Source: Tieghemiomyces parasiticus (Eukaryota > Kickxellomycota > Dimargaritomycetes > Dimargaritales > Dimargaritaceae). Taken from it: a stretch of 42,969 nucleotides of DNA. A program made the translations under genes and the position numbers. Shown one piece after another: positions 30,130 to 40,227 of the stretch. The notes under the pieces were generated by a model that was given only the letters and a program-made list of their open reading frames with translations, ran no database searches and was not told the origin of the DNA. Location of the stretch: contig JANBPT010000342.1 of assembly GCA_027575765.1 (NCBI GenBank), forward strand, positions 1 to 42,969. Reading direction: 5' to 3'. Each line of letters opens with the position of its first letter. Position 1 is the stretch's first letter.

Positions 30130-31668
30130 ATGAAGGTCAACGCCGTCCTCTTCATCGCCGCCACTGCCGCCGCCCTCTTCGTCGCCACCCCGATCCAGGC
30201 CGCCCCCATTGACACGCTCTTCGATAGCCTGATCTGCTTGGACGCTAACGCACTCAATGACCACCCGCCCACCGTCCGCGCCGCCTGCGATTCTCCCGCT
30301 GATGACAAGTACGCTGGGGCCCGTAAACGCCCAGCCACCAACCCCACCACCCAGGGTGGTGAGAAGGATAAGCCCATGAACGACGCTCCTGAAGACGAGG
30401 ACGACATGCCTGAGGCGGCCGCTCCGCAAAATGGCAACTCCAAGCCCATGACCGCTAACTCGCCCAGCAAGGACGCTCGCCCTAACTCCCCCAGCAGCGA
30501 CGCTCGCCCTAACTCCCCCAGCAGCGACGCTCGCCCGAACGCTACCACAAAGGGTGCCTCCAACCCCGAAACCAACGCTAATATGCCCGCTGAGGTCAAC
30601 GAGACAGACAAGAACCGTAACCAGAAGCCCATCTCCCAGCAGCCAATGCCCGGGATGAACATCGACATTGGGAAGAAACTCATGGATGTGCTAGGTGGTG
30701 CTACTCAGGCCAGCCCCACCCAGACGGGACCTGCTGTCCCTCCTAGTGACCAGGGTTCCACGCCTGCCAAGACCGAGGCCGGTCGCAACCAACCTGGTCG
30801 GAATCTCACCGACATTCGCCGCCCCCTCACTCCGCAGGGCCCTGCTAACACCGCCGGTAACTCGCCTGATATGCCTTCCGGAAGTGCTCCCACTGGTACC
30901 AAGGATAATGAGGCTCAGGCCCCGATGGCCAACTCTGTTTACGGATTCGCGTTCCCCAGCGAGACTCCGTTCGGTACCAAGGCCCCCCAGCCTGAGTACA
31001 ATGCTCCTTCCCCCAAGCCGACCAAGGAAGTCGACACCAAGGCCCCCCAGCCCGAGTACAATGCCCCTTCCTCTATGCCGTCCAAGGAAGTCGACACCGA
31101 AACTTCCCAGCCTGAGTATCGTGCCGAATCTCCCAAGCCGACCAAGGGAGTTGACACCAAGGCCCCTCAGCCTGAGTACCGTGCCGAATCTCCCATGCCG
31201 ATCCAGGAAGCCGACACCAAGGCCCCCCAGCCTGAGTACAATGCTCCTTCCCCCATGCCGACCAAGGAGGTCGATACCGAATCTCCCCAGCCTGAGTACC
31301 ACGCCGAATCTCCCAAGCCGACCAAGGAAGTTGACACTAAGGCCCCTCAGCCTGAGTACCGTGCCGAATCTCCCATGCCGATCCAGGAAGCCGACACCAA
31401 GGCCCCCCAGCCTGAGTACAATGCTCCTTCCCCCATGCCGACCAAGGAGGTCGATACCGAATCTCCCCAGCCTGAGTACCACGCCGAATCTCCCAAGCCG
31501 ACCAAGGAAGTCGACACTAAGGCCCCTCGGCCTGAGTACCGCGCCGAATCCCCCATGCCGGTCAAGGAAGCTGACACCGAAGCTTCCCAGCCTGAGTACC
31601 GTGCCGAATCTCCCATGCCGTCCAAGGAAGTTGACAACGACTCGCCTCAGGCCGAGTACTACGCCTAA
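30130..31668 (+). CDS. Secreted tandem-repeat protein of unknown function
   Basis: A 512-residue protein with a typical signal peptide: Lys 2, a hydrophobic core at 5-20, and a likely signal-peptidase site after Ala 24 (PIQA-AP). The mature start carries the only Cys pair, Cys 36 and Cys 53, followed by ARKR at 64-67, a possible Kex2 site although Pro at the next position may block it. The middle is hydrophilic and Pro/Asn/Asp-rich, with three 9-residue repeats, NSPS(K/S)DARP, at nucleotides 30457-30537. From 30976 to the end run eleven full 20-residue repeats and a half unit, built around (Q)PEY(N/R/H)A and P-K/M-P-x-K-E-x-D. No membrane anchor or GPI signal is visible at the C-terminus (AEYYA), so release or wall entrapment is expected. 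Candidate roles are cell-wall component, adhesin or effector; none can be proved from sequence. Confidence 0.85.
   Translation: MKVNAVLFIAATAAALFVATPIQAAPIDTLFDSLICLDANALNDHPPTVRAACDSPADDKYAGARKRPATNPTTQGGEKDKPMNDAPEDEDDMPEAAAPQNGNSKPMTANSPSKDARPNSPSSDARPNSPSSDARPNATTKGASNPETNANMPAEVNETDKNRNQKPISQQPMPGMNIDIGKKLMDVLGGATQASPTQTGPAVPPSDQGSTPAKTEAGRNQPGRNLTDIRRPLTPQGPANTAGNSPDMPSGSAPTGTKDNEAQAPMANSVYGFAFPSETPFGTKAPQPEYNAPSPKPTKEVDTKAPQPEYNAPSSMPSKEVDTETSQPEYRAESPKPTKGVDTKAPQPEYRAESPMPIQEADTKAPQPEYNAPSPMPTKEVDTESPQPEYHAESPKPTKEVDTKAPQPEYRAESPMPIQEADTKAPQPEYNAPSPMPTKEVDTESPQPEYHAESPKPTKEVDTKAPRPEYRAESPMPVKEADTEASQPEYRAESPMPSKEVDNDSPQAEYYA
30457..30537 (+). repeat. Three 27-base tandem repeats in the secreted-protein gene
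   Basis: Units at 30457-30483, 30484-30510 and 30511-30537 encode NSPSKDARP, NSPSSDARP and NSPSSDARP. The second and third units are identical apart from the last codon position, which points to recent duplication. Confidence 0.85.
30976..31665 (+). repeat. 60-base coding minisatellite, 11.5 units
   Basis: Eleven full 60-base units (30976-31635) and a degenerate half unit (31636-31665) in frame with the protein. The pattern is T-(K/E)-x-(P/S)-(Q/R)-P-E-Y-x-A at the front and a P-x-P-x-(K/Q)-(E/G)-x-D end. Units 4-6 (31156-31335) and 7-9 (31336-31515) encode identical 60-residue blocks and differ at only two third-codon positions, so a 180-base block duplicated recently. Confidence 0.95.
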
Positions 31669-32279
31669 GAGGATCTGCAAATCATGGTAGAAATCGAAAG
31701 AAGCATCCATTTATAGTCCATCAGCCATACTCACCTCATAATACATTCATACTAGCAGCCACAGCATATACCCATTATCTGGTCATTGTCTTCATAAACT
31801 ACCAAATTTTTATTGAATGCCAATTCTATCGTATATTTCTGATGACTACAATTAGATTGGGGGTATTGTTAATGGCTGCTACTATTATGCTATAGTCGTG
31901 TAGCGCAAGTCGCCTGTACTGACTCTGACACGAAGGCCGTCAGAGGTACCACTAATGCCCATTCCCCTTCATGCTGGGAAGGGAGTGAAGCGTACGGCCG
32001 AAGGGATGTGCATCCATTTAAAAGGAAGGGGGAGGGAGGAATCGCCATTACCCATGCTCGTTCCCTTCTTTCATTTTTTTTTCTTTTAATCCTTTAAAGT
32101 TGAGATCATCCCAACCGTTTTCCTTTATAGTCGCCATTTAGAAAAAAATTGTAACCCACAACACTCTTATTCTTTGTCTCCAGATTATCGTAAGTGTATA
32201 AACTGAATCAAAGGATTATTGCAATTAGATTACATTCATTTTATTTACAATTCACCCCGTCTCATTGAGAGCATCGATG
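31669..32279. other. Intergenic region between convergent genes
   Basis: A shared 3' flank of the repeat-protein gene (+) and the SYG1-like gene (-). It is AT-rich with a T-rich block at 32070-32100 and no recognisable gene. Transcription from both sides must end here. Confidence 0.6.
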
Positions 32280-35200
32280 TTAGTAGTAATCCTTCTCCGG
32301 TACCACGACTACCACGCTTGTTGGACGGCGCGGCGGTGACATGGGCATCTCCTCAGCGCGCCAGTTGGGTCGCTCACCCACTCTTGTCTCGACGGTCTCA
32401 GCGATCGATCGGTTGTCGGGAATCTCCTTTTCATTGTCCGCCAGATCGACAGCGTGTGGCGTCGGCGGGGTTGGTGGCAGAATGCCAAAGGCAGCGAAAT
32501 TATCATCGGCACCGCTGTCTTGGCTATTTAGACCCACATTTTCACTGCCGCCACCACGTGGTAAGGTATCGTACGGTAGTGGGACGTCCTTGGTAGCCCG
32601 GAAGGCGCCACAGTTGTTGACGTGCTCGTTCTCCATGCGGTAAACGTTCCACTGGAAACGGCGGAAGGCGTCAATGAAGGCCGCCCCGAAGGCAATTACC
32701 TCGTAATGGTTGCGGTCCTTAAGGAAGACCGTACTACCCGTTAGCGACGACATCCAACCGAAGCGGATTATGAAGTTGCTGATAATAGCAAACCAGTAGG
32801 TCTGGGAGGAGAGAGGAGGAGGGCAGTGGGTACGAGTAGGACCGATGGTAAGGTTAGAAAGTGAGATTGGACCGGTGCGCGGCAAGTTCGAATTATACCT
32901 TGTAATAGGCCGGCTAAGTGGCCCCGTTGGATAAAATGAGACGCAGCCCTTTCCCAGGTCCGTATGGTCACTTACCCAAGTCCAGGAATACTTGCGCTCC
33001 CGACGGAGCACCGGCCGCCCGTTGACCATTTCGAACATACTCCAGTCCATGAGAATATCCCAAGAGTAGGACACGAGGGTGGAGGCCACGGCGAAGAAGA
33101 GCCATATGATTTTGTTTGTGCGAGACGGGTAGATACGGTAGTTGGCGGCTAGCCAATGCACGAGGACGGACAGAGCGTATTTGAAGGCGTTGGTGAAGTT
33201 CCGTGGACGACGATGGGATTCTAGGATCCCCCGGCGCATGCACTGCATAAAGCGCCACAGTGAGGGGATCATGGCGAGACCCGGGTAGAGCCACGTATGG
33301 GAGATGTGGCATGACTCGGACATGTCCTTCCACTTGTGGGTGTAGGCGCACCCAGCCATGTGTAACCCGGTGATGAAGTAGGTCAGACTGGTTAGCTGGT
33401 CAGCAAGCATGAAGTCCTTAAACTTGACCTTTAGCAGCGGGGTAACCATGACGCGTTTGACGTTATTGAGAAACCACATGCGTGCCGAGAAGTGGAAGAC
33501 TTTGAGCGGGAATATAAAGAGTGCCAGCATGCAGAGAATGAGGACCCCCGGGTAGGTGGAGCTCCGGATCGTCAGATAGAACGGGTTAGTCACGGTCAGG
33601 CACACAAATAGCGTCGTGAGAAAAAAGAGAAAGAGCGGGATCTCCATGAATTGCACGTTGCTCAGGTTGTCTCGCGGATCGAACTCGTAAATGAACTTGT
33701 AATTGATACGATTGCGCCCCCAAATGTAAATGTTGAGGCCGAAGAGGACGAGCATAGCGTTCATCAAGTAGATACCCCCGAATATTTTGAGGGCATATGG
33801 TAGGTAGGGAACGTCAAGCCAGGTCTTGGGGGATTGCACTGCGTGGGAGGGGGGAAGAGTAGATAGGGTAATGCAGTGGAGAAGTGTTAGGGTGCATGCT
33901 GGGCATTTGTATATATTTGGGTTGGGGGGGGGTGTGGAGGCTAGGCCAGCCAACGGAATGAAAATTAAGGGAAATCCTAAACAGGTGGATGGGATATGGC
34001 ACTTACCCAGTAAAGGGGGAGCGCCTCTGGGGATTAGCCCATTATCTCTGCCATTATACCCGCCCTCTCGTTCACGATCTATTGCTAGTCAGAAGTAATC
34101 CTTGAATCCGTCCTAGTGTAAAGAAAAGGTCACTTACTTATCCAAATCAGGTATATGATCATAGGGAAGGTCATGCCACCGAAGATACCGCAGCGCAGAG
34201 CCGAACCGTGGAATGTCTACCGTCAGAAGAGCGTAGCGAATAAGGGATAGGATGCAGAACGGGCAGGCAAACGGGTTAGGCGCTGATCTATGTACTATTG
34301 ACGCCACCATCGGCCGGGTCAACGGCGATTCTAAAGCCGTGCTGAGCCAGGGGAGGGGTTACTTACGTCGAAGCGATGATCGCTGATGCGCAGCTTCTTG
34401 ATACCCCGGCTGCGCGAACCACCGCTGAAGTGTTTGATGTAGAGATTCTATACGGCAGAAGGCAGATAGGGAGTCCGGATGAACATGGTAAGGATTAGTG
34501 TCCGATGGGTAGTTATGTCACCCCTTTTTAAAGTCGATCATTTGGGCCATTAGGCATTCCTATGTGGCTTAGTAATGGGCCACTTACCTCTGTCTCCTTG
34601 AGCAGGTTGTCGACCGTGGTCGACTTGACGAACTGATGGTTCTCGACACCAAATGAGTAGAACTCCAGCCCATCATGCCAGGATCCGATAGTCTCGTACT
34701 TGTTAAGAATTTTAACGAATCCGTTGTAGTTAAGAATCTGGTAGTTCTTGGCCAGTTCTGCACCACGATAAAGCTCCAGGAGGGCCTTCTTCAATTTGGC
34801 CTTAGATGCCCGGTACTTGAAGTTGAGCGGTTGATCGGGACCCACGCTACCTGGCGCGTCGTAACCAGCCGAACCCTGGTTCGTCTGCCAGCTCACGTGG
34901 CGTCGGTCACCACCGTCGCCTCTCCGGGCATTGGAGGAACCGTCATTGGAACCGCCTGGGACCAGGTTGGTGAAGAAACTCTTTAGGGGTTGGGTGACAT
35001 CCGGTCGCAGCGAGGACCGGCGGTTGAGATTCTTGCGAACCATTTCGTGATGCTTACACTGCTCCTGTAGGGTGCACAGGCGTGTTTGAAGCCGGATCTC
35101 GAGCTCTGGATGAAGGTAGGAGAAGAGGGGGACGGTTTAAATATAATAACGATTGTTAGCGCCACCGTCGTGGACCCGGATTACTCCGTCCAATCATCAT

Positions 35201-35994
35201 ATTGTGAAAGTATCAGAAGAGAAGAGTGGCCGCAGGGAAAGCGGACAATCGTATGACTTACCGTGATAAAAGTCGCCCACCTTATTGAGCTCATTCCCAA
35301 ACAGAGTAAAGAACGTTCGTTCCTCGAGCGGTAGTCGGTTCTGCTCCATTTGAATGAAGACCGGGTCCATTGGGCCGTTGACGTCGTAGTCTTCCAGTCG
35401 AATATCCGGAATGGAGGTCGGGAGCAGTCGGCGGGCGGCGAATGGCGGCGGTGAGGCATCAGGCGAGTCGGTAGGAAAGTACGGCGATCTGATACCGTCC
35501 GGCCCACTCGGACCCTCTGCCGAGGGTGGGACGGCCAGTGACTCCCCGTGCTGTAAAGACGGCCGGGCCTGGACCTGCCCTTCCCCGTCCTGACTCTCGT
35601 CGCCGCTACTGCTCTCGGCGCGGGAATTCCGGCGCCGGGCGGAGAGACGGCGTTCACGGCGACGGCCCTCCGGAGCGCTCAAGGAATGGCAGATAGAGGC
35701 GCGGTTCTGGTTCTTCTGGCCACCGCGCAGGTTATGGCCGGCGGGAATTACTTGGGGCATATCCCCCGACGAGGATGTCATACTTGTTACGGATACGTTC
35801 TTGCCGTTCTTCCCCTTGGCATTGGCCCGTTTACGGAGGTTGGTCTTGCCGGTGAATGACTGGAAGGTGAGGGACAGGGCGCTGACGTGCGTGCGCGGGA
35901 TTTGCGATAAAGTTTTGCGAAGCGCTTCATAGTTGATGTACATCTTTTGCCACTCCGGTACGGCCTCGGCCGCCAAGTAATCGGCAAAGCGCAT
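32280..35994 (-). CDS. SPX-EXS phosphate exporter, SYG1/XPR1 family, seven exons
   Basis: Exons, in order of transcription: 35262-35994, 34588-35105, 34367-34447, 34138-34216, 34007-34084, 32976-33838, 32280-32801. They sum to 2874 bases (957 residues and stop) with every junction in phase. All six introns (53-174 bases) begin GTAAGT and end AG, and most carry a CTAAC or CTAAT branch-like motif. The N-terminus MRFADYLAAEAVPEWQKMYI is an SPX start. The SPX core, with its Lys-rich inositol-pyrophosphate surface (KLKKALLELYRG, KNYQILNYNGFVKIL), ends near residue 440. Membrane segment 1 (GIFGGMTFPMIIYLIWI) follows. The EXS domain (about 510-900) has ADQLTSL, PSLWRFMQCMRRG and NAFKYALSV. XPR1 exports phosphate; yeast Syg1 is less well defined. 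Exon 5 (78 bases) is the least certain. Confidence 0.92.
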
Positions 35995-36256
35995 GATGAA
36001 AGGCTAAACGAGAGGCTGGTGAAGCGGTCTAGAGCAAGAGAAGGTTACCAGGGTGCTAATGTGACAGAGTGAGAGAAAGTATTTTACTACAGAAATAGGG
36101 AGACGTGAGTATATCTAGAGTGCGGGATGGCGTGTACTGCGGGCCTTCAAGGCACTGCAGTGAAACTATAGAGGGATATGGTGATTTTGTTGGCGGTCAA
36201 GAGTAGGAGAATAGGTGCACTGGTGTGATAGCTACCGAGTCGCCCGTAGGTTCAGC

Positions 36257-36264
36257 TTTATATA
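36257..36264 (-). promoter_or_regulatory. TATA box of the SYG1-like gene
   Basis: TATATAAA on the minus strand, followed by G, lies about 263 bases upstream of the ATG at 35994. It is a full consensus match; the distance suggests a leader of roughly 200 bases. Confidence 0.5.
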
Positions 36265-37739
36265 CACGGACTGGACTAGGTTAGATAGCGTCATTATAGG
36301 TCAGAAGGGGCCTGGAGCTAGGGTGGATAGGGGAGAACGCCACGCAGTAATGGACAGCAGTAATAGTCAGGCCGATGAGCGACAGCAGATGGCCAGCCAC
36401 GGTCGGACGGGTGCTACGGCTAGCTCCGAGCCGATAGCGCCATGGAGAGTACAGATGGCAGCCTCGATACGACGCTCGAAGGACAGAGACGTGGGCACAG
36501 CCACACACAAGGACGGCCGAATAGCCACAACTGTCCTGTCCGAGTAGTCAACACGTGGCTGTGGCTGTGTTGCACGGGGTGGAAGGTGGCGCCCTTACGA
36601 GCAGTAGCAGACTGTGATCTTCCAGCTAAAAAACGCCCGGCGCCAAGACTTTTAATAAAGTAATTGGCGTAAGGGCACTAGAGCGCCATAGAGACCAGGG
36701 ACGGACATCACGGTTCGCGTTGAAGGTGTAAGGAGAGGTGGAATGAAAAAGAAAAGGAAAGGAAGGAAAGCGCCACAGTTGGGTCTGTGTGCCGCGAACG
36801 GTGCCACCGGGCTCACCACACGGCTCTCGCACCGTCACCGTCACCCGGTCTCCTTTTTTTGGACAAGTGGCGGTACATCGGCCAGTCACGTAGTACACTG
36901 CCTCACCCTCTCTCTTTCTCTATCTCTCTCCTCTCTTTCTCTCCCCCACTGCCCTGATTGCCCTTACCAACTTGCGTTCGTTCCCATCCTGAGCAGGGTT
37001 TAAAGTGGTTAAAAATAGTAACACCGCACACTAGCCAAAGGGATAGATCTTGCCGTGGAAACAGGAGCTTCAAGTAGGGCGGAAGCGAGAAAGGAAAATT
37101 AATTAGGTTCAAGGTGCGATCTGGAGAAAACCTAATAAGCCAGGTAAAACGAACGACGGGGAAAGAGGGCCAGCGGTCTGTGACGGCTGGCTACGCGGAG
37201 TGCGAAAGGGCGCGTTGGCCATTAACATAATAGGTCAAAAAAATCGACTCTAATAAAAGGTCAGGTTTAGAACTATCGATATCCGCATTCAATTGGTTTA
37301 CATCCAGCCTTTTTGCCCACTTAAGCCAAGAGATGCGCCCTACATTGGGCGCGTTGTTCTCGCTGAGACCCTCTGCCCGTCATGTTGACGCCTTTGGAAC
37401 TGGTGCACCCCGACAGGCACAGCCGGCAACATTAGCTTACGCTAGCTGGGAGTTGATCAGCACGGCAGGGCCGATTGTGCGGTACCAATAACAAAGACAT
37501 CGCCAAAATGAAGCGTCAATGATATAAAGAAAAGGGGGACACTAAGGTCTGACGCAAGTTTAGTCGGCCAGAGAGCCGATCCAATACTAACCAAAGGGGG
37601 GGGTGGTTAGTCCGCAGCAGATGTGATGTGTAGGTAGCAACTAATTCGCCCTACAACTACGACACCAGTCGACGGCCCATTCTTTGAATCCACCAGGCTT
37701 GATAAAAAATATCAAAGAAAAAGTGAGTTGGCCGATGGA

Positions 37740-37753
37740 AACTATCGATAGTT
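37740..37753. repeat. Perfect 14-base palindrome
   Basis: AACTATCGATAGTT reads the same on both strands. Its left half and centre (AACTATCGAT) occur again at about 37271-37280. It could be a dimeric factor site or chance. Confidence 0.5.
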
Positions 37754-40068
37754 CGGTAACGGTAAGGAGTGCGTGACCCACGATAGGGCCTGACGTTCCG
37801 CTAAACAGGCATCATTACACACCTAGCTTCGCTCGCCGGTTCATTTTATCTGAGTGAACTGGTCTGTCCTTGACACCAAATGGCCAACCGCGGCCGTGTG
37901 CGACGTATATTTAGTCGGCTAGACCGCAGCGTCCTCGATGGCTGCGACTGCACCCCCATCACTCGGCGGGCAGCTAGGGGCTGATAGTCTAAACGACCTG
38001 CGTATCCAGCGCCGTATCTCGGAGTTCTCACTGGGTAATTAGGCCTGCCTATGAGATTCCGTGGTTGGATTCTGTGCCGCCCAAAGCTTCACGTGAGCAC
38101 CCCGGGCGCCCAATACAAGCAATACCGCGCCCACCATCACAAGTACGGGACGGGTGTAAGGTAGGCGATCGCGTAATGGGTGAGGCTAGCCAGGTTAGTA
38201 CACGAGTACAGGCTGGAAGGTAAAGCCTTCGTTGCCAAGTGCATCAAATGGGCACCGGCCAGTTCAGGGACTCGTATGGAGAGAGCGAGGCCGTATTCAT
38301 TTATCCGATTCCGAATAAAAGGAGGCGACCAATACCGATTAGCGGCTGAGTTGCTGGGTAGGTTTCGCACTAGAGTAGGCGACACCAAAGAGCCTTTCTG
38401 CCCTAGCGCATGTTCCGAGTCCTTCTGCCATTTCATAGCTTTTATATATGATTGGTAGGCCGAGAAGCCTGACGCCACTCTTTGGCACAGTAGTCTCGGA
38501 AAGGCACTGTGGGCTATTATCTGGGGGTTTGCTGAGCGCCAGGGTCGCCAGCCGCGATTCACAAGCGGAGAAAGCGGGAAAAGGGAGATGTCACGGCATA
38601 GGGATTCGTTATCGTTTATGAAGCCAAAAGACAAGCTCTTTACTCCCCGGAAGTCGTACACAGAATCGACCTGTCGAAAGGGATCGCAATGAAAAGTGGG
38701 GCCATGGCCTCGACAACCGGGTAAGATTTGCCACCTGCCATATTGGGCTATATCTTTCGGTCAACTTGGAATAAGCTATCAACGCTGTGCAATGGGAAGG
38801 GCTACCCGAATACGCGGAGGGACAACGCCAACCAAGGTAATACCTGGTAAAGCGCGCGACCCTAGGCCTGGCAAGTCCAACCAATAGCGCCCCTTCCCTG
38901 TTGAAATTCATTTCCGCGAAGCCACGTTATGAAAGAGGACAGGCGGGGGTCGAGGTCCAGTCTACCCACGACGCCGCGGCTTTGGCACCGTTTCTTCCGT
39001 CAGGGCCGACGCCCATGCACGCGAATGGCCTAACCCTTGCATCCCCTGTGAACCTCGCACCGCTCGCACTTGTTCTATCCTTCCCTGCCACGCTTCTTGG
39101 ACCCATCCACACACTTTTAACTCAAGCGGAGGGGTCTTTGTTCAGTTCGTTTTTGAATGTCCCGTAAGGCTCTTTGTTGGATCCCCCCTATCCACCTTGT
39201 CTGACCCTTCTCCCCACACGCACCGCTTTTCACGGAGAACCCGGCAAGGGGCTAGTGGGGTCCTGGCCACCCCCCACTGCCCGCCAATCATTCTATGGAC
39301 CCCACCTATCTGGCCGTCCACCACGCAACATCTCTACCTCCCCTCTCTTCCCCGCTCTTGCTCTTTGTTGGGTCGACCCTATCCAACGGCAGAACAAACC
39401 GCAACGCCGATCTCGCTCTAAATGAGTTCGATGTGCCCCAAAGGCTTAGGGGTCGTTGTTAGGCCTTGCTTAGTGAGCCCTTCGGCCTATGAGAAACGAA
39501 GGAAAGAGATGACGAACGTCTTGGTCGGGGCCATGGAGTGGGAGAGAGAGGAGAGAGAAGGGGAGCCTGTCCATGGATATTGCGATAGCTGCGCGGTACT
39601 GTCGAAAAAAAAAGGCGATGGCCTTTGTTCAGAGTTGCTTCACTTCCACCTCTCTCTCCTCGTCCTTCTCTATCCCACTGCATTCGGGCCCTACATTATC
39701 CACCATGTCGATTCGACGGTTAGGCCATGAAGTATATATTCCAGACAGGCCGCTAGAATCCACGACACCCGTTCACCATTTCGACCCTGCATCCCATCGC
39801 CTCTCCATTGCCCCGGTGTACCTCCGCGCTTTCCTTGCATATTTCTCCTCGGTTTTGGCTGTGCTCTCGTCCTAGCCTACATATCCATTCACTTGGCAAC
39901 CACGCATACCACACTGCAATCAATATCTTCTCCATTCTCCAGTATTCTCACTCTAAACCTGCTACAACACACTGATTCATCTCATCATACTTGTTCAACC
40001 ACCTGCGACTCTACCCCCCCTCCTCATTGTTTATTGACATCTACCTAACCGCACGGTCCTCCACGGGA

Positions 40069-40075
40069 TATATAT
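40069..40075 (+). promoter_or_regulatory. Candidate TATA box of the Ssh4-like gene
   Basis: TATATAT followed by a T run lies about 153 bases upstream of the ATG at 40228, with a C/T-rich leader between. Confidence 0.4.
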
Positions 40076-40227
40076 TTTTTCTGGCCACATCTTCCGACTA
40101 TCTATCCGCTGCATCTCCGTAAATCCTACAGGGACTGCTCATCCTATTGCCTTACACTCCGCCGTCTCCACTGTTTGGACGGCCCACCTAGCACCAGACT
40201 ACTCTCCCACTTCCACACTCTGCCAAC

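Larger units (their letters stand above)
35995..40227. other. Long intergenic region between divergent SYG1-like and Ssh4-like genes
   Basis: No gene was supported in 4.2 kb. The left 300 bases hold the SYG1-like promoter with a TATA box (36257-36264). A CT-repeat tract lies at about 36905-36950. A perfect 14-base palindrome sits at 37740-37753. Frames open on both strands around 38137-38890 have no ATG start and no family resemblance. From about 39600 the plus strand is C/T-rich, forming the leader of the Ssh4-like gene, with a TATA-like motif at 40069-40075. Confidence 0.55.

Noticed and set aside
30691..31710. A 339-codon antisense frame across the repeat protein
   Set aside because: It is a by-product of a repeat unit divisible by three; the sense frame has the signal peptide and promoter.
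32802..32975. Reading through intron 6 as ordinary coding sequence of the SYG1-like protein
   Set aside because: The joined exons give the conserved EXS sequence without interruption and the splice signals are strong, so it is treated as an intron (possible retention noted as a finding).
36900..36955. CT-repeat tract as a possible regulatory element
   Set aside because: Similar pyrimidine tracts occur in many noncoding parts of the window; nothing distinguishes this one.
38137..38661. A 174-codon minus-strand frame
   Set aside because: Starts at GTG, no family resemblance, and the opposite strand is also open; no supporting splice sites were found.
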